A DNA stretch of 64,000 bases from Desulfobotulus pelophilus (GTDB taxonomy: Bacteria; Desulfobacterota; Desulfobacteria; Desulfobacterales; ASO4-4). This document shows, one piece after another, positions 1-9,616 of the stretch. The position numbers were made by a program, and so were the translations under genes. A model generated the notes under the pieces. It did no database searches and was not told the origin of the DNA. It saw only the letters and a list, made by a program, of their open reading frames with translations. The stretch's first letter is position 1; each line of letters starts with the position of its first letter. The stretch spans positions 62,001 through 126,000 of the forward strand of contig NZ_JAPFPW010000012.1 of NCBI RefSeq assembly GCF_026155325.1, read 5' to 3'.

Positions 1-282
1 GGAGGCTTCCATGGAAAGGCGGTGTATCAGCATACTCAAGGCTGGATTATCGGTCTTGTGATCATCGGTTTTCTGATGCCCAGCATCAACAACTGGGGTC
101 ATGGAGGCGGACTTGTGGCGGGAATCCTGGCGGCTTTTGTTCTTGGCTATTCCGAAATAAGACCGGAAACACCCGGTCTTCGGATGACAGTCCTTGTCAT
201 TGCTCTGGCCGTGCTGGCCCTTCTGGTGTGGGTGGCCTTTACGGCTCTGATTTACAGGGGAAGCATAGGACGTCTGATATAG
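1..282 (+). CDS. Rhomboid-family intramembrane protease, C-terminal part (truncated by window edge)
   Basis: The reading frame is open from base 1, so only the C-terminal ~93 residues are present. Two hydrophobic segments are visible. The motif N-N-W-G-H-G-G-G-L-V-A-G matches the rhomboid transmembrane helix that carries the catalytic histidine (commonly A-H-x-G-G-x-x-x-G). The catalytic serine segment (GxSG) would lie upstream of the window. A further hydrophobic helix follows and the protein ends without a soluble domain. Rhomboids cleave membrane-anchored substrates within the bilayer; the substrate here is unknown. The family call is fairly safe, but activity cannot be judged without the N-terminus. 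Confidence 0.75.
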   Translation, partial: GGFHGKAVYQHTQGWIIGLVIIGFLMPSINNWGHGGGLVAGILAAFVLGYSEIRPETPGLRMTVLVIALAVLALLVWVAFTALIYRGSIGRLI

Positions 283-499
283 GTGAAGAATTCGGTGCCG
301 TTTTTTCTGCTGCTGATGGTCAGGGGCAGGGAATGGCAAAACATACACCCATAAAATGGTAACGGCTAAGGATTCTTTCGTCCGGCAGTGGAAAAGAAGA
401 TGTTGCATGATGGCAAGCCTTTGTATTTTCTCCATGGTTTTGTCCCTATGCGGATTCGGCTGGATCGTTACAGAAGAGTTCCGTTGCGGGGAGATGATC

Positions 500-1924
500 A
501 TGATTGATGCTGTAATTGGTTTTTTAAATACCCTTTTCTGGAGTTATATTCTCGTTTACGGCCTGCTTGCCGTGGGCGTTTTTTTTACACTGCGGCTGGG
601 TTTTATTCAGTTTTTCCAGTTCGGGGAAATGTTCCGTGTGGTGTTTGCTGCGCGCAGGAAGGATGGGGCGGGTATTTCTCCCTTTCAGGCCCTTTCCGTG
701 AGCCTTGCCTCCCGCGTGGGAGTGGGAAATCTTGCTGGTGTGGCCGTTGCCCTGCATCTGGGGGGAGCCGGAGCCATTTTCTGGATGTGGTTGATGGCAC
801 TGTTCGGTATGGCTACGGCCTATGCCGAAAGCACTCTGGGCCAGCTGTATAAAACCACCAATCACGACGGCAGGTATCGGGGAGGGCCGGCTTTTTATAT
901 AGGCCGTGGGCTGAAGGCACCCTGGGCGGGCGTTCTTTTTTCTCTTGCACTGATTCTTTCCTTCGGCCTGGTGTTCAATGCGGTGCAGGCCAACGCCATA
1001 GCAGGGGCCATGAATTTCGCCTTTGATGTTCCCCTGTGGGCAACGGGTCTTGTGGTGGCGGCCTGTGCCGGTGTGGTGATTTTTGGCGGTATCCGTCAGG
1101 TAGCCAAGGTGGCGGCTCTTGTGGTTCCTGTCATGTCATTTTTTTATGTGCTCCTCGTTCTCGTTATCCTTGTGATGAATATCACGGCGGTGCCGGATAT
1201 GCTGAAACTGATTGTGCTGTCTGCGTTCGGTCTGCAGGAGGCTGCGGGAGGTATCATGGGGGGGCTGACAGCAGCCATGCTCAATGGTGTGAAACGGGGC
1301 ATGTTTTCGAATGAAGCGGGCATGGGTTCGGTTCCCAACATCGCAGCCTGTGCAACGCCCAGTCCCCATCATCCGGCATCCCAGGGTTTCGTTCAGGCCC
1401 TGGGGGTATTTCTCGATACCATTGTCATCTGTACGGCAACGGCTGTCATGATTCTTCTTTCCGGGATCTTTCTGGAACCGGGAGCCGATCTTAAAGGCAT
1501 TGAAATTACCCAGATGGCGCTGGCTGCCCATGTGGGAGCCATCGGGAATTATTTTGTGGCTGTGGCCATTCTCTTTTTTGCCTTCACCTCCATCATTGGC
1601 AATTATACCTATGCGGAAAATGCCCTCACCTATATCGGTTGTGCTGGGCGCACGGGCGTGATGCTTCTTCGGGCAGGGCTGGTTCTGATGGTTTTCTGGG
1701 GTGCCCAGCAGACGGTACAGCGTGTTTTTGATGCGGCGGATGCCTCCATGGGATTGATGGCCACCATCAACCTTGTGGCCATTGTTCTGCTTTCCGGAAC
1801 GGTGGTAAAGCTTACCCGGGATTATCTCCGCCAGAAAAAGGAAGGTGGAGATCCCTGTTTTGACCTTGGGGATTATCCGGAACTGGAAGACAGAATCGAT
1901 ACGGAAGTGTGGACAAAACGGTAG
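500..1924 (+). CDS. Alanine/glycine:cation symporter (AGCS family)
   Basis: A polytopic inner-membrane protein of ~474 residues that should import alanine or glycine with Na+ or H+. It has the family layout: an N-terminal helix running into T-L-R-L-G-F-I-Q, an S-L-A-S-R-V-G-V-G-N-L-A-G-V segment near residue 70, and the conserved G-M-F-S-N-E-A-G-M-G-S-V-P motif in the middle. About ten hydrophobic helices are visible, followed by a charged tail. The frame extends upstream to an ATG at 356, but I start at ATG 500 because GGGGAG at 488-493 is well spaced and family proteins begin about here; ATG 494 is also possible. The 217 bp upstream shows no recognisable riboswitch. Confidence 0.88.
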   Translation: MIDAVIGFLNTLFWSYILVYGLLAVGVFFTLRLGFIQFFQFGEMFRVVFAARRKDGAGISPFQALSVSLASRVGVGNLAGVAVALHLGGAGAIFWMWLMALFGMATAYAESTLGQLYKTTNHDGRYRGGPAFYIGRGLKAPWAGVLFSLALILSFGLVFNAVQANAIAGAMNFAFDVPLWATGLVVAACAGVVIFGGIRQVAKVAALVVPVMSFFYVLLVLVILVMNITAVPDMLKLIVLSAFGLQEAAGGIMGGLTAAMLNGVKRGMFSNEAGMGSVPNIAACATPSPHHPASQGFVQALGVFLDTIVICTATAVMILLSGIFLEPGADLKGIEITQMALAAHVGAIGNYFVAVAILFFAFTSIIGNYTYAENALTYIGCAGRTGVMLLRAGLVLMVFWGAQQTVQRVFDAADASMGLMATINLVAIVLLSGTVVKLTRDYLRQKKEGGDPCFDLGDYPELEDRIDTEVWTKR

Positions 1925-1992
1925 TGATGGGCTGCCTGGCAGGGAAAAATCCCTGCCCAGGCAGTTCGTTGAATCCTCATGCAACCCGGTAC

Positions 1993-2445
1993 TCACTGGT
2001 GGGAGAAAGTCTGGTGGGTGTTTTCCCCGAATCCGAAAGTTTCGGCCAGCATTTTCAGGGTATCCGGTGATACGCAGAGACTTCCAAGTTCTTCTTCGGA
2101 AATCCATGCGGCTTCCTTTGCGTCGTCTCCGGCTCTGGGCTGGCCTTCAAGATAGTGGCCCAGCACATCCACAATGAGATAGTGCCAGATAATACGGTCC
2201 TGCCCGTCTTTCTCCAGAAGATCCATTACCCAGACCACCTTTCCTGCCCGGATACGGATACCTGTTTCTTCAAAAATTTCCCTTTCCGCAGCCTCGCCAT
2301 AGCCTTCTCCAAGGCGCATTTTTCCACCGGGGATGGCCCAGTATCCCGCAGCCGGAGCCTTGCCCCGTTTGACCAGAAGCACTTTGTTTTCATGGAAGAC
2401 GACAGCTCCCACGGCAGGGATCGGGTAAGCGGTTTTTTCTGTCAT
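1993..2445 (-). CDS. NUDIX hydrolase
   Basis: A protein of 150 residues with a complete Nudix box: G-x5-E-x7-R-E-x2-E-E-x-G, seen as GKMRLGE...REIFEETGI. These enzymes hydrolyse nucleoside diphosphates linked to another moiety using Mg2+ bound by the box glutamates. A G-x-W-x-I-P-G-G stretch precedes the box, common in ADP-ribose or MutT-like members, but the substrate cannot be assigned. Start at 2445 is preferred over an upstream in-frame ATG (2505) because AAGGTG lies just before it on the minus strand. It is convergent with the symporter and divergent from the ABC operon, sharing a ~115 bp promoter region with it. Confidence 0.88.
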   Translation of the reverse strand: MTEKTAYPIPAVGAVVFHENKVLLVKRGKAPAAGYWAIPGGKMRLGEGYGEAAEREIFEETGIRIRAGKVVWVMDLLEKDGQDRIIWHYLIVDVLGHYLEGQPRAGDDAKEAAWISEEELGSLCVSPDTLKMLAETFGFGENTHQTFSHQ

Positions 2446-2559
2446 CGGACACCTTTTTTGCTGAATAGCTGTTGTTTCTCCTTGAAAATGTGCATACTTT
2501 TCCATGAAATATCCCTGCCCTGCAAGGATTTACTTTTTTTAAAATACCATGGAGGCTGT

Positions 2560-3231
2560 ATGATCCGGGCCCAAGCCCTTGAAAAATCCTATCAGGTGAA
2601 CGGACGTACCCTTGCTGTGATCCATCCCATGGATCTTCATATAAGGGCCGCTTCATTTTCGGCCATTCAGGGGCGCAGCGGTTCCGGCAAAACTACCCTT
2701 CTGACCCTGCTTTCCGGTCTGGACAGGCCAACGGGGGGGCGTCTTATTCTGGATGAAGACGATATCACGGACTGGCCTGAATCCCGCATGGCCGCCTTCA
2801 GAAACCGCAAAATCGGTTTTGTGTTTCAGGATTTCCATCTGATTCCCGGCATGACGGCTCTGGAAAATGTGCTGTTTCCCGCCGAGCTGTCCGGAAGCTC
2901 CCATGCCCGTGAACGGGCGGAAAGTCTTCTGCGGCAGGTGGGACTCTGGGAAAGGAGGAAACACCTGCCCCGTCAGCTTTCCGGCGGAGAGCAGCAGCGG
3001 GTTGCCATCTGCCGTGCCGTGGTGAACCGGCCGAAAATCATCTTTGCCGATGAGCCCACAGGCAACCTGGATTCGGCGGCGGCGGATGGGGTCATGCAGC
3101 TTCTGGTGGACCTGAAGGAGCAGGAAGGGGCTACCCTTGTGGTGGTGACCCACAGCCGGGAGGTGGCGGAGCAGGCCGATCGTGTGATCACCCTGGCCGA
3201 CGGGGAGGTTGCCCATGACAGCGGCGCTTAG
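2560..3231 (+). CDS. ABC transporter ATP-binding protein (LolD/YbbA type)
   Basis: A cytoplasmic ATPase of 223 residues with Walker [11 protein letters not shown]-loop FQDFHL, signature LSGGEQQR, Walker [13 protein letters not shown] and a switch histidine in VVTHS. The D-E-P-T-G-N-L-D form is typical of the LolD/MacB/FtsE group that works with FtsX-like permeases. Start is ATG 2560 after GGAGG at 2551-2555; the frame is open further upstream but that part overlaps the divergent gene. It overlaps the permease start by 17 bases. With the permease and the following TesA-like esterase it mirrors the E. coli ybbA-ybbP-tesA cluster, though there tesA is divergent. The transported substrate is unknown, probably lipid-like. 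Confidence 0.9.
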   Translation: MIRAQALEKSYQVNGRTLAVIHPMDLHIRAASFSAIQGRSGSGKTTLLTLLSGLDRPTGGRLILDEDDITDWPESRMAAFRNRKIGFVFQDFHLIPGMTALENVLFPAELSGSSHARERAESLLRQVGLWERRKHLPRQLSGGEQQRVAICRAVVNRPKIIFADEPTGNLDSAAADGVMQLLVDLKEQEGATLVVVTHSREVAEQADRVITLADGEVAHDSGA

Positions 3232-5713
3232 GATGCTGGGCCGTATTCCTTCGGAGTGGCGTCATGCTCCGGGAACGGCCCTTTTGTTTTTTGCCTGTGT
3301 TTTTCTTTCCGTTGCCGCTTTTTCCGGTGTGGAGAATCTGCGCATGGCCGCAGACCGTATGCTGAAACAGGAGGCCAGAAGCTTTATCGCATCGGATATG
3401 GAGATTCGCTCTGCCTTTTCCTTTTCCCATGGTGCCATGGCTGCGGTGAAGGAGCTGGAGGAAAGCGGGCGGATACGCACGGCCTTTGTGACGGAATTTC
3501 TTGCCATGGCCCTGCCCGATAAAGGCCGTACCGGTCTTGTTTCCGTCAAGGCCGTTTCAGAGGGTTACCCTTTTTATGGCAGGGTGTCGCTGGCATCGGA
3601 ACAAGGTCTCAGGGAGGTGCTGCAACCGGGAATTCTCATTGCAGAGGCCACGGCACTGCGCCGTCTCGGGGTTGAGGAAGGGGACAGCCTGCAGTTGGGA
3701 GATGCTTTTTTCACCGTAAAGGATATGGTTTTGTCGGAGCCGGATCGTCCCATTGATGCGGCAGGGTTAGCACCCCGGGTTTTCATCCATCATACAGACC
3801 TTGATGCTACGGGCCTTGCCGTTACAGGGAGCCGTGTCCGGTATCGTCTTCTGGTGGCTTTAGGAGAAGAGGATGACAGAGCGGCTGTGAAAGCCCGGCT
3901 GTCTGCAGCTCTTCTTGACGGAACAGAGGAACTGCGTACCTATGAGGACACGGGTAACCGGGCTTTGCGCTGGATGGACTCCCTGTTTTATTATCTGCGC
4001 TTCTGCGGTATTGGCATTCTTGTTTTGTCCGGCTTTGGCATACGGGGCAGCCTTGTGGCTTTGTGGATGCAGAGGGAAAAGGGTGTGGCCCTGATGAAAA
4101 CCTTAGGGGCAACGCCCTTTCAGGTGGGTTGTCACATGGCCCTTTTTCTTGCATCCATCGTAATTCCTGCCCTTCTTGCGGGCTGGCTGGCAGGCTGGGC
4201 ACTGGCCCTTGCCATGGGTTCCTTTATGGCGGAGATGCTGCCGAGGGGGCTTGTTTTCGGGTTTTCCTTTGAAACCCTGCTGCTGACCCTTCTGGTGGGC
4301 GGTGGATTCACCCTTTTGTTTTCCATTCTTCCCTTCAGCCGTATGGTGGCAACACCTCCCGTGAGAATTCTGCAGCGGGGAGAAAACAGCGGCAGAGCTG
4401 GAAGGCTTGCCCGTATTCTTTTCTGGGCAGGTGTGGCAGGGCTTTTTGTTCTGGCAGCCCGTATGTTACAGGAGGCGGGGGGGAGCCGTGTACCCGTACT
4501 GATTTTTATGGGTTCCATGGGAGCCACCGCCGCCGCGGCCTGGTTTCTGGTGCAGCTGGCCACCCGGTTTCCCGCCAGAGGCGCAAGGCACAGGGTGGTT
4601 ATGCAGGCGTTGAAACGGCCGGGGGCCACGCCCGTTGCCACCGTTGTTTCCATGGCCATTGCCACAGGACTTGTTCTGGCTCTGGTGCTGATGGAGCGGA
4701 ATCTCTCAAGGTTGTTTATCGATGCCTTTCCTGAAAATACTCCCAATCTTTATGTGATAGACATTCAGCCATCCCAGAGGGAGGCTGTGGAGGAAATTCT
4801 GGGGCCAAAAGCTCTGTTCTTTCCCATGGTGCGGGCGAGGGTGATGGCTGTGAATGACAGGCCCATTGATGCTGCTGCGGAAAGGAAGAAACGGGGGGAT
4901 AACCTTGGCAGGGAGTTCAGCCTTACCTGGCACGGTGCCATGGAGGATGAAGACCTTCTGGAAGGAGACACCCTGTTTCAAGATGATCTGGACGAAGCTC
5001 AGGTTTCCATTCTGGATTATATTCGGGAGACTTATCCCCTGCGTGTGGGAGACCGTATCACTTTCCGCATACAGGGGGTCTCCATGACAGCTGTGATCAC
5101 CAGTGTGCGAAAAAGGCAGGATGGAAGCCTGCGGCCCTTTTTTGTTTTTAACCTCAGGGAAAAGGATCTTGGGGATGCGCCCCATACCCTTTTTGCGGCC
5201 CTGTCTGCGGACGGGAAAAATCAGGAGATACTGGAGCGGAACCTTGCGGAACAGTTCAGTAATATCCGTATTATTGATGTTCGGGAGATGATAGATCGAC
5301 ATGCGGATCTTGCACGGCAGATGGCAGGGCTTTTGCGGGCTTTTTCCATGGTCGCCTTTGGTGCGGGAATTCTTGTGTGGCTCGGCGGCCTTGCGGCAAC
5401 GGCTGCGGATCGGGCAAGGGATGCTGTCCTGCTTCGGGTGGTGGGAGCGGACCACCGCTTTCTTCTGGAGACCGGGGTACTGGAAACGGGTATTCAGGGG
5501 CTTTTTGCCGTGGGGCTGGGCTTTCTCATTGCAGAAGGCCTTGCTGGCTTTGTGGTGGTGAAGGGCTTTGGTCTGGATTTCAACCCGGAGTTTCTTCTTC
5601 TGGGTGGATGTTCCGTGCTGGCCCTGCTGGTGATTGTTCTTCTCGGGACAGGGGTTGCATGGCCCTCCATGGGAACACGGCCTGCGGATGCCGTACGGGG
5701 TCGGAGCAGGTAG
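3215..5713 (+). CDS. FtsX-like ABC transporter permease (YbbP type)
   Basis: About 832 residues. One N-terminal membrane helix is followed by a large periplasmic domain, a cluster of helices, a short pair in the middle, a second periplasmic domain (~residues 500-680) and three C-terminal helices, which is the layout of long duplicated FtsX/MacB permeases such as YbbP. Start is ATG 3215 with GGGGAGG at 3202-3208; a TTG at 3209 lies in the same frame. It overlaps the ATPase gene and is followed after 31 bp by the esterase gene. The likely role is extraction or mechanotransmission for a lipophilic substrate at the inner membrane; this is inferred from the family. Confidence 0.85.
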   Translation: MTAALRMLGRIPSEWRHAPGTALLFFACVFLSVAAFSGVENLRMAADRMLKQEARSFIASDMEIRSAFSFSHGAMAAVKELEESGRIRTAFVTEFLAMALPDKGRTGLVSVKAVSEGYPFYGRVSLASEQGLREVLQPGILIAEATALRRLGVEEGDSLQLGDAFFTVKDMVLSEPDRPIDAAGLAPRVFIHHTDLDATGLAVTGSRVRYRLLVALGEEDDRAAVKARLSAALLDGTEELRTYEDTGNRALRWMDSLFYYLRFCGIGILVLSGFGIRGSLVALWMQREKGVALMKTLGATPFQVGCHMALFLASIVIPALLAGWLAGWALALAMGSFMAEMLPRGLVFGFSFETLLLTLLVGGGFTLLFSILPFSRMVATPPVRILQRGENSGRAGRLARILFWAGVAGLFVLAARMLQEAGGSRVPVLIFMGSMGATAAAAWFLVQLATRFPARGARHRVVMQALKRPGATPVATVVSMAIATGLVLALVLMERNLSRLFIDAFPENTPNLYVIDIQPSQREAVEEILGPKALFFPMVRARVMAVNDRPIDAAAERKKRGDNLGREFSLTWHGAMEDEDLLEGDTLFQDDLDEAQVSILDYIRETYPLRVGDRITFRIQGVSMTAVITSVRKRQDGSLRPFFVFNLREKDLGDAPHTLFAALSADGKNQEILERNLAEQFSNIRIIDVREMIDRHADLARQMAGLLRAFSMVAFGAGILVWLGGLAATAADRARDAVLLRVVGADHRFLLETGVLETGIQGLFAVGLGFLIAEGLAGFVVVKGFGLDFNPEFLLLGGCSVLALLVIVLLGTGVAWPSMGTRPADAVRGRSR

Positions 5714-5744
5714 AAAATTATTGGATGAAAGGCGGAGAGAATTG

Positions 5745-6416
5745 ATGAAAAAAGTATGTTTCTGTCTGGTCTGCGGTGTGCTTCTGCTCAATCTGGGCTG
5801 TGACCGTAAACCAGAGGCGGAAGTTGCTGGAAAAGTGGCCATGAAAACGGAGTATACCATCGTTGCCATGGGAGACAGCCTGACGGAAGGCCTTGGCGTG
5901 CTGCCGAATGAGGCTTATCCTGCCCGTCTGGAGCAGATTCTGCAGGAGAGGGGATGGCCCGTTGAAGTTATCAATGCAGGGGTCAGCGGTGAGACCTCGG
6001 CGGGTGCCCTTTCACGGGTGGACTGGATTATCAGCCGTCTGAGGCCGGATCTGGTCATCCTTGTCAGCGGTGCCAATGACGGTCTGCGTCGTATTGCCGT
6101 GGATGACATGGAGAAAAACCTGGATGAAGTGCTGCGCCGTATGGATGCGGCGGGTATTCCAGTTATTTTGGGGGGGATGCAGATGTTTTTCAATCTGGGT
6201 CCGGCCTATGTGAAGGAGTTTGAGGCGGTGTATCCGGGACTTGCCAAAAAATGGGATGTGGAGCTGATTCCTTTTTTTCTGGAACGGGTGGCTGGTGAAC
6301 CCTCCATGAACCAGTCCGACGGGATTCATCCCAATGCAAAGGGCTATGAAAGGATCACGGATCAGCTTCTTCCCTTTGTGGAAAGAGAACTTGAAAAACT
6401 CCAGTCCGAAACCTGA
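5745..6416 (+). CDS. SGNH/GDSL esterase, TesA-like lipoprotein
   Basis: A protein of 223 residues with a signal peptide ending in a lipobox (L-L-L-N-L-G-C), so the mature protein should be lipidated at Cys19 and act in the periplasm or at the outer membrane. The four SGNH blocks are visible: GDSLTEG (nucleophile Ser), a glycine in NAGVSGET, GANDG, and DGIHPN with the Asp/His pair. This matches arylesterase / acyl-CoA thioesterase I (TesA), although E. coli TesA is periplasmic and not a lipoprotein. It is the last gene of the ABC operon, 31 bp after the permease. An upstream in-frame start exists inside the permease gene but lacks the signal peptide. Confidence 0.87.
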   Translation: MKKVCFCLVCGVLLLNLGCDRKPEAEVAGKVAMKTEYTIVAMGDSLTEGLGVLPNEAYPARLEQILQERGWPVEVINAGVSGETSAGALSRVDWIISRLRPDLVILVSGANDGLRRIAVDDMEKNLDEVLRRMDAAGIPVILGGMQMFFNLGPAYVKEFEAVYPGLAKKWDVELIPFFLERVAGEPSMNQSDGIHPNAKGYERITDQLLPFVERELEKLQSET

Positions 6417-6662
6417 GATTCTGATAACCGTATACCATTCTTCTTTTTTTGTGAGCTGCCTGAGCAGTTCTTCCCGATTATAATCCTGAATAGTCGTATA
6501 AATGTCAATAAAACCGAAGTGTTGTTCAAGCTTAACCAGATCTGTTGTGGTGATACAGCCCGCTTATGGTCCGATATCCTCTATTCTATCCTCCTGTTGA
6601 TACAAAGGTATACAGCCCATCCAGCACGCATGACCGGGAAGGGGCTCTCCTTTTTCCTGCGT
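6417..6662. other. Gene-poor stretch with a possible minus-strand coding remnant
   Basis: No intact gene is seen here. On the minus strand one frame stays open through roughly 6420-6575 and reads as a plausible protein fragment (for example L-V-K-L-E-Q-H-F-G-F-I-D-I-Y), but it has no start codon and I do not recognise the family. It lies just downstream of the broken antitoxin and may be debris from the same accessory insertion. Plus-strand frames here are short and unconvincing. Confidence 0.3.
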
Positions 6663-6860
6663 CTATGTTTTGCTGCTGGTTATCAATGTTGGATTGCCGT
6701 CTTCTCCAAGGGCTTTATACAGGCTTGCACGGGTGACTCAGGCTTTTTTAGCGACCTCGCCCATGCCGATTGCTCTGGCAGCGGTATTTGGGGCGTGAAT
6801 GAAGTCGGATTTGTCACCAGTAGCAGCAACTTCCGCCGCTAACCTCACACGATCAATCCG
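6663..6860 (-). pseudogene. Degenerate addiction-module antidote (HigA-like HTH antitoxin)
   Basis: Reading the minus strand from about 6860 gives a fragment that matches the conserved core of the 'probable addiction module antidote protein' family: a G-D-x-x-x-F-I segment, then A-R-A-I-G-M-G-E-V-A-K-K-A, then V-T-R-A-S-L-Y-K-A-L-G-E-D-G-N-P-T. Between the last two segments an in-frame TGA (6738-6740) sits where the family has a glycine, and the C-terminus is lost after N-P-T-L. There is no usable start upstream. This is a dead antitoxin gene; no matching RelE/HigB-like toxin was found beside it. Recognition is by motif only. Confidence 0.6.
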
Positions 6861-7082
6861 TATTTTTCCTGCCTGTTTTTTTCATTTTGTATTGCATTGA
6901 AACGAATAGTTCATTTTTTCTATAAGATTTTTGTTGCCATGCCGATATATCTGTAAAGAGATTTCCAGTTGATCTGACCTGCCAGAAAAAAATGCCTGTA
7001 AAGGCCAAAATCATATTATCAATAAAACCAATCTGGATTGATTGGTACGGTGCTGATTTGATTTAAAAAGGAGGCATTTGAG

Positions 7083-9014
7083 ATGATTACCTTTAATTCA
7101 GCAGATTTTAAAATTTCAGCTAAAGCACCTGAAAATCTGAACTCCATCAAACAATTACCAAATTACCAGCACACAAAAATTAAGCACATAAGCGCTGCTG
7201 ATAAGCAGGTAGAAGATTATACCGTAACCCTTGGGAATATGGACGTAGACATTAGGCCCTCTCAGATTATTGTTGATGGTGATGCCCTTCTGAAAGATCT
7301 TGTCGGAAAGAGTTATATTGCTTCATATGACCATACCCCCCGAATGCATGATTTGCAGACTTTGGTAAAACTGGATAGGGGGGATACATATAATGGTTTT
7401 AGTAACTTTATAAATCCAAGAGTGGATCGTGCATTAGTAGGTATCCAAAGAGCATTTCGAAGCGATACTGTCTCAGGATATGGGAGTGAAGAATGGGATG
7501 CGTTCATGACGGCAGCAGTCAAAACAGGAGGCCGGGTTGCTGATTTCATTTTGTTAACAGATAAATTAAGTGGTCAAGATCAAAAGGATTTTGTTAAATT
7601 TGCGGCAACATTATCCCCAGAGGATTTAAGCAAGTTTATGGATGCCGTGGATGTAACGGGTACGGCAGGTGAGGTGATCGGGCTTGCATCACGCATGGAT
7701 GAAAATCAGCTTGGAAAGTATTTTGATGCCGTAGTACTGGCAGATGGTGAAACCAAATTATTGAATCAGGTTATCAATAAATCCGGTAATATTTCATCTG
7801 TTTTATCCGCAGTGATTAAAGCGGGTGACAAGGCCCTGACTTTTCTGGAAAGTGCCGTCCGGGTTGGAACCGAAACCCTAAATCAAATGTCTGATTATAT
7901 CAACGCTTCCCGTGACGGAGAAAATATAGGTAATTTCATTGCTTTTACAAATCATGCCAAAGAAAAAGATATGGTTGCAATCATGGATCTGTCCGCAACG
8001 TTATCTTACCAAGATACATCCAGTTTATTGCTGGCTGTATCCCATCCCAAAGCAGAGGGGCAGATCGGGCGTTTGGTTGAGCAGGTATTTACCCTTCAAT
8101 CCGGTCAATCGAAAGCAGATCTATCGAATTTTTTGACCATCGCCGCCCATGCAGAAAAAAATATTGGCAAATTTTTGGATGTGGCAGGAGAAATTGAGTT
8201 GTCTTTCACAAGCACTTTATCTGTGGTGGACACGGTTAATTTTCTGGAAGCAGCGAGTATGCCGGATGCTGATATTGCTAACCTGACCAAAATGGGAGAA
8301 GGCCTTTTGGGTCAAGACAGAAGTAATTTTTTTTATGCAGCCTCAAACCCAGAAATCAATGCCAGAAAACTTTTACAGGAAATAAACCTTTTGCAAGGGG
8401 CTGAGCGGTCAGAATATCTGCTTAAAATGGCAAATGATGGTTCCACAAAAATGGATGAAAACATCTATATGAAGGGACTTCTTTCCTATACGGATTATGA
8501 AAATTTTAATGCCACGGTTTCCAGCCTGAAGCCCCATGAAACAGGCACTTTTATTTCTACCGTCAGCGACCACAAGGGAGCATCCCGGTCAGATTTTCTT
8601 CAGGCAACCCGTTCGGCGGGTGAGAATGCCGATAAATTTATTTCAAAATACCTCCGATCTTCCGCGGAAGATAAAAAAAATATTTTGCAAATGTCTTCGG
8701 AGCTTAGGGGAACAAACCGGGATAATTTTATTCAGGCCACCATTACCAAAACCGGTGATGTTAACGAACTGATTGATAGGGTCCGTGAAGTCCGGGATAA
8801 TAATGCCATTGGGGCAAAAGAAGAAAAACAAAAGTCGCTCACTTTGTTTTTAACCGCTGCTGGCGGGGCCGGTGCAAAGAATCTCGAAAACCTGATTTAC
8901 ATTGCAGGTGAGATTTTAAATGAAAATCCTTCATTATTTATTGATGAATTCAAAGAACTGGCTTTGGGGATCAAAAATGGAGACGCTGGCTCCAGAGTAG
9001 ATGCGGTAATTTGA
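7083..9014 (+). CDS. Unknown 643-residue alpha-helical repeat protein
   Basis: Strong ribosome binding site AGGAGG at 7069-7074 and a full-length frame support a real gene. No signal peptide, lipobox or membrane segment is visible. After a polar ~130-residue N-terminus, the rest is predicted helical and built from degenerate units of roughly 35-40 residues, with recurring pieces like D-L-S-N-F-L-T-I-A-A, D-R-S-N-F-F-Y-A-A-S, S-R-S-D-F-L-Q-A-T and N-R-D-N-F-I-Q-A-T, spaced by L-x-G or L-S turns. I know no named family with this pattern. The gene is visibly richer in A and T than its neighbours, which suggests acquisition by transfer. It could be a scaffold, a secreted effector or a surface protein; there is no basis to choose. 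Confidence 0.8.
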   Translation: MITFNSADFKISAKAPENLNSIKQLPNYQHTKIKHISAADKQVEDYTVTLGNMDVDIRPSQIIVDGDALLKDLVGKSYIASYDHTPRMHDLQTLVKLDRGDTYNGFSNFINPRVDRALVGIQRAFRSDTVSGYGSEEWDAFMTAAVKTGGRVADFILLTDKLSGQDQKDFVKFAATLSPEDLSKFMDAVDVTGTAGEVIGLASRMDENQLGKYFDAVVLADGETKLLNQVINKSGNISSVLSAVIKAGDKALTFLESAVRVGTETLNQMSDYINASRDGENIGNFIAFTNHAKEKDMVAIMDLSATLSYQDTSSLLLAVSHPKAEGQIGRLVEQVFTLQSGQSKADLSNFLTIAAHAEKNIGKFLDVAGEIELSFTSTLSVVDTVNFLEAASMPDADIANLTKMGEGLLGQDRSNFFYAASNPEINARKLLQEINLLQGAERSEYLLKMANDGSTKMDENIYMKGLLSYTDYENFNATVSSLKPHETGTFISTVSDHKGASRSDFLQATRSAGENADKFISKYLRSSAEDKKNILQMSSELRGTNRDNFIQATITKTGDVNELIDRVREVRDNNAIGAKEEKQKSLTLFLTAAGGAGAKNLENLIYIAGEILNENPSLFIDEFKELALGIKNGDAGSRVDAVI

Positions 9015-9240
9015 TTATAACAAAAACAGGAGGCTTTTTTGGCCTGTGTGGAAAAGATTATTTGGCTGTCACCAGGCATCAATGGAATAAGTGCGGTGGT
9101 TTTTTTGGCTGCCTGATCTTTACCTGAGGCACTTTATGCCTTAGAGTATAATCATCTGCAGGTTGTTCCGTTCTGTTGAGCAACCATTCTTTTCCCCTCG
9201 GATGATCTTTTCTTCAATCCTTACCGTTAAGGAGCCAGCC

Positions 9241-9552
9241 ATGGATGTAAAGGACTATTGCAAAGGCACAGAAATGGAACTTACCGCATGGAAAGCCAAA
9301 CTGTATGATCTGACCCGGAAGCTGGACAGGCTGTCTGCGGCGGATAAGGAAAAGGTGACGGCCAATGTGGAAGATTTACATATCATTGTAGCGGAGCTGG
9401 AAGACCGTATCCATCAGCTGCGTTTCGAGTGCCCGGCGGAGTGGGCACCGGTGAAGGACAGTATTGAAAAAGGCCATGTGGATATGCGCGGTCGCTATGA
9501 AAAGACCATGGAAGAAATTGGCCGTTACGCTCCTGTTTCCATAGCAGGATAA
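9241..9552 (+). CDS. Small conserved coiled-coil-like protein, copy 1
   Basis: A protein of 103 residues, soluble and strongly charged, with a heptad-rich middle (residues ~10-65: leucines and isoleucines spaced among K, D and E) suggesting an antiparallel coiled coil. Single cysteines occur near residues 7 and 63. It resembles short uncharacterised proteins I associate with deltaproteobacteria; no function is known to me. Start is ATG 9241 with AAGGAG a few bases upstream; the frame extends further 5' but without a ribosome binding site. A good terminator follows at 9584-9616. The protein is identical to that encoded at 13539-13850. Confidence 0.8.
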   Translation: MDVKDYCKGTEMELTAWKAKLYDLTRKLDRLSAADKEKVTANVEDLHIIVAELEDRIHQLRFECPAEWAPVKDSIEKGHVDMRGRYEKTMEEIGRYAPVSIAG

Positions 9553-9583
9553 TTTGCCGGATGGCTTTTTTGTTCAGACTGTG

Positions 9584-9616
9584 GGCGGGTAGGTGATGAG
9601 AACCTCCCGCCTTTTT
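9584..9616 (+). terminator. Rho-independent terminator after coiled-coil gene copy 1
   Basis: GGCGGG and AGGT pair with ACCT and CCCGCC around a short A/G-rich loop, with one bulged T, and the stem is followed directly by five Ts. It lies 31 bp after the stop codon and is part of the duplicated segment. Confidence 0.8.

Larger units (their letters stand above)
9229..9616 (+). repeat. 388-bp direct repeat, copy 1
   Basis: This segment is identical base for base to 13527-13914 (offset 4298). It contains the ribosome binding site, the whole 103-residue coiled-coil gene and its terminator, and similarity stops abruptly at both ends. The two copies bracket the barrel and lipoprotein genes. Confidence 0.95.

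Noticed and set aside
283-499. Possible riboswitch before the alanine/glycine symporter
   Set aside because: I looked for a glycine-type aptamer because such switches often precede these transporters, but no matching conserved core was found.
1136-2107. Long minus-strand frame opposite the symporter
   Set aside because: No ribosome binding site, composition of a frame shadow, and it overlaps two well-supported genes.
4706-5869. 387-codon minus-strand frame opposite the permease
   Set aside because: Antisense to a clear membrane protein; no motif and no start signal.
6519-6842. Plus-strand frame of 107 codons before the helical-repeat gene
   Set aside because: No ribosome binding site and unrecognisable product; the minus strand here carries the antitoxin relic instead.
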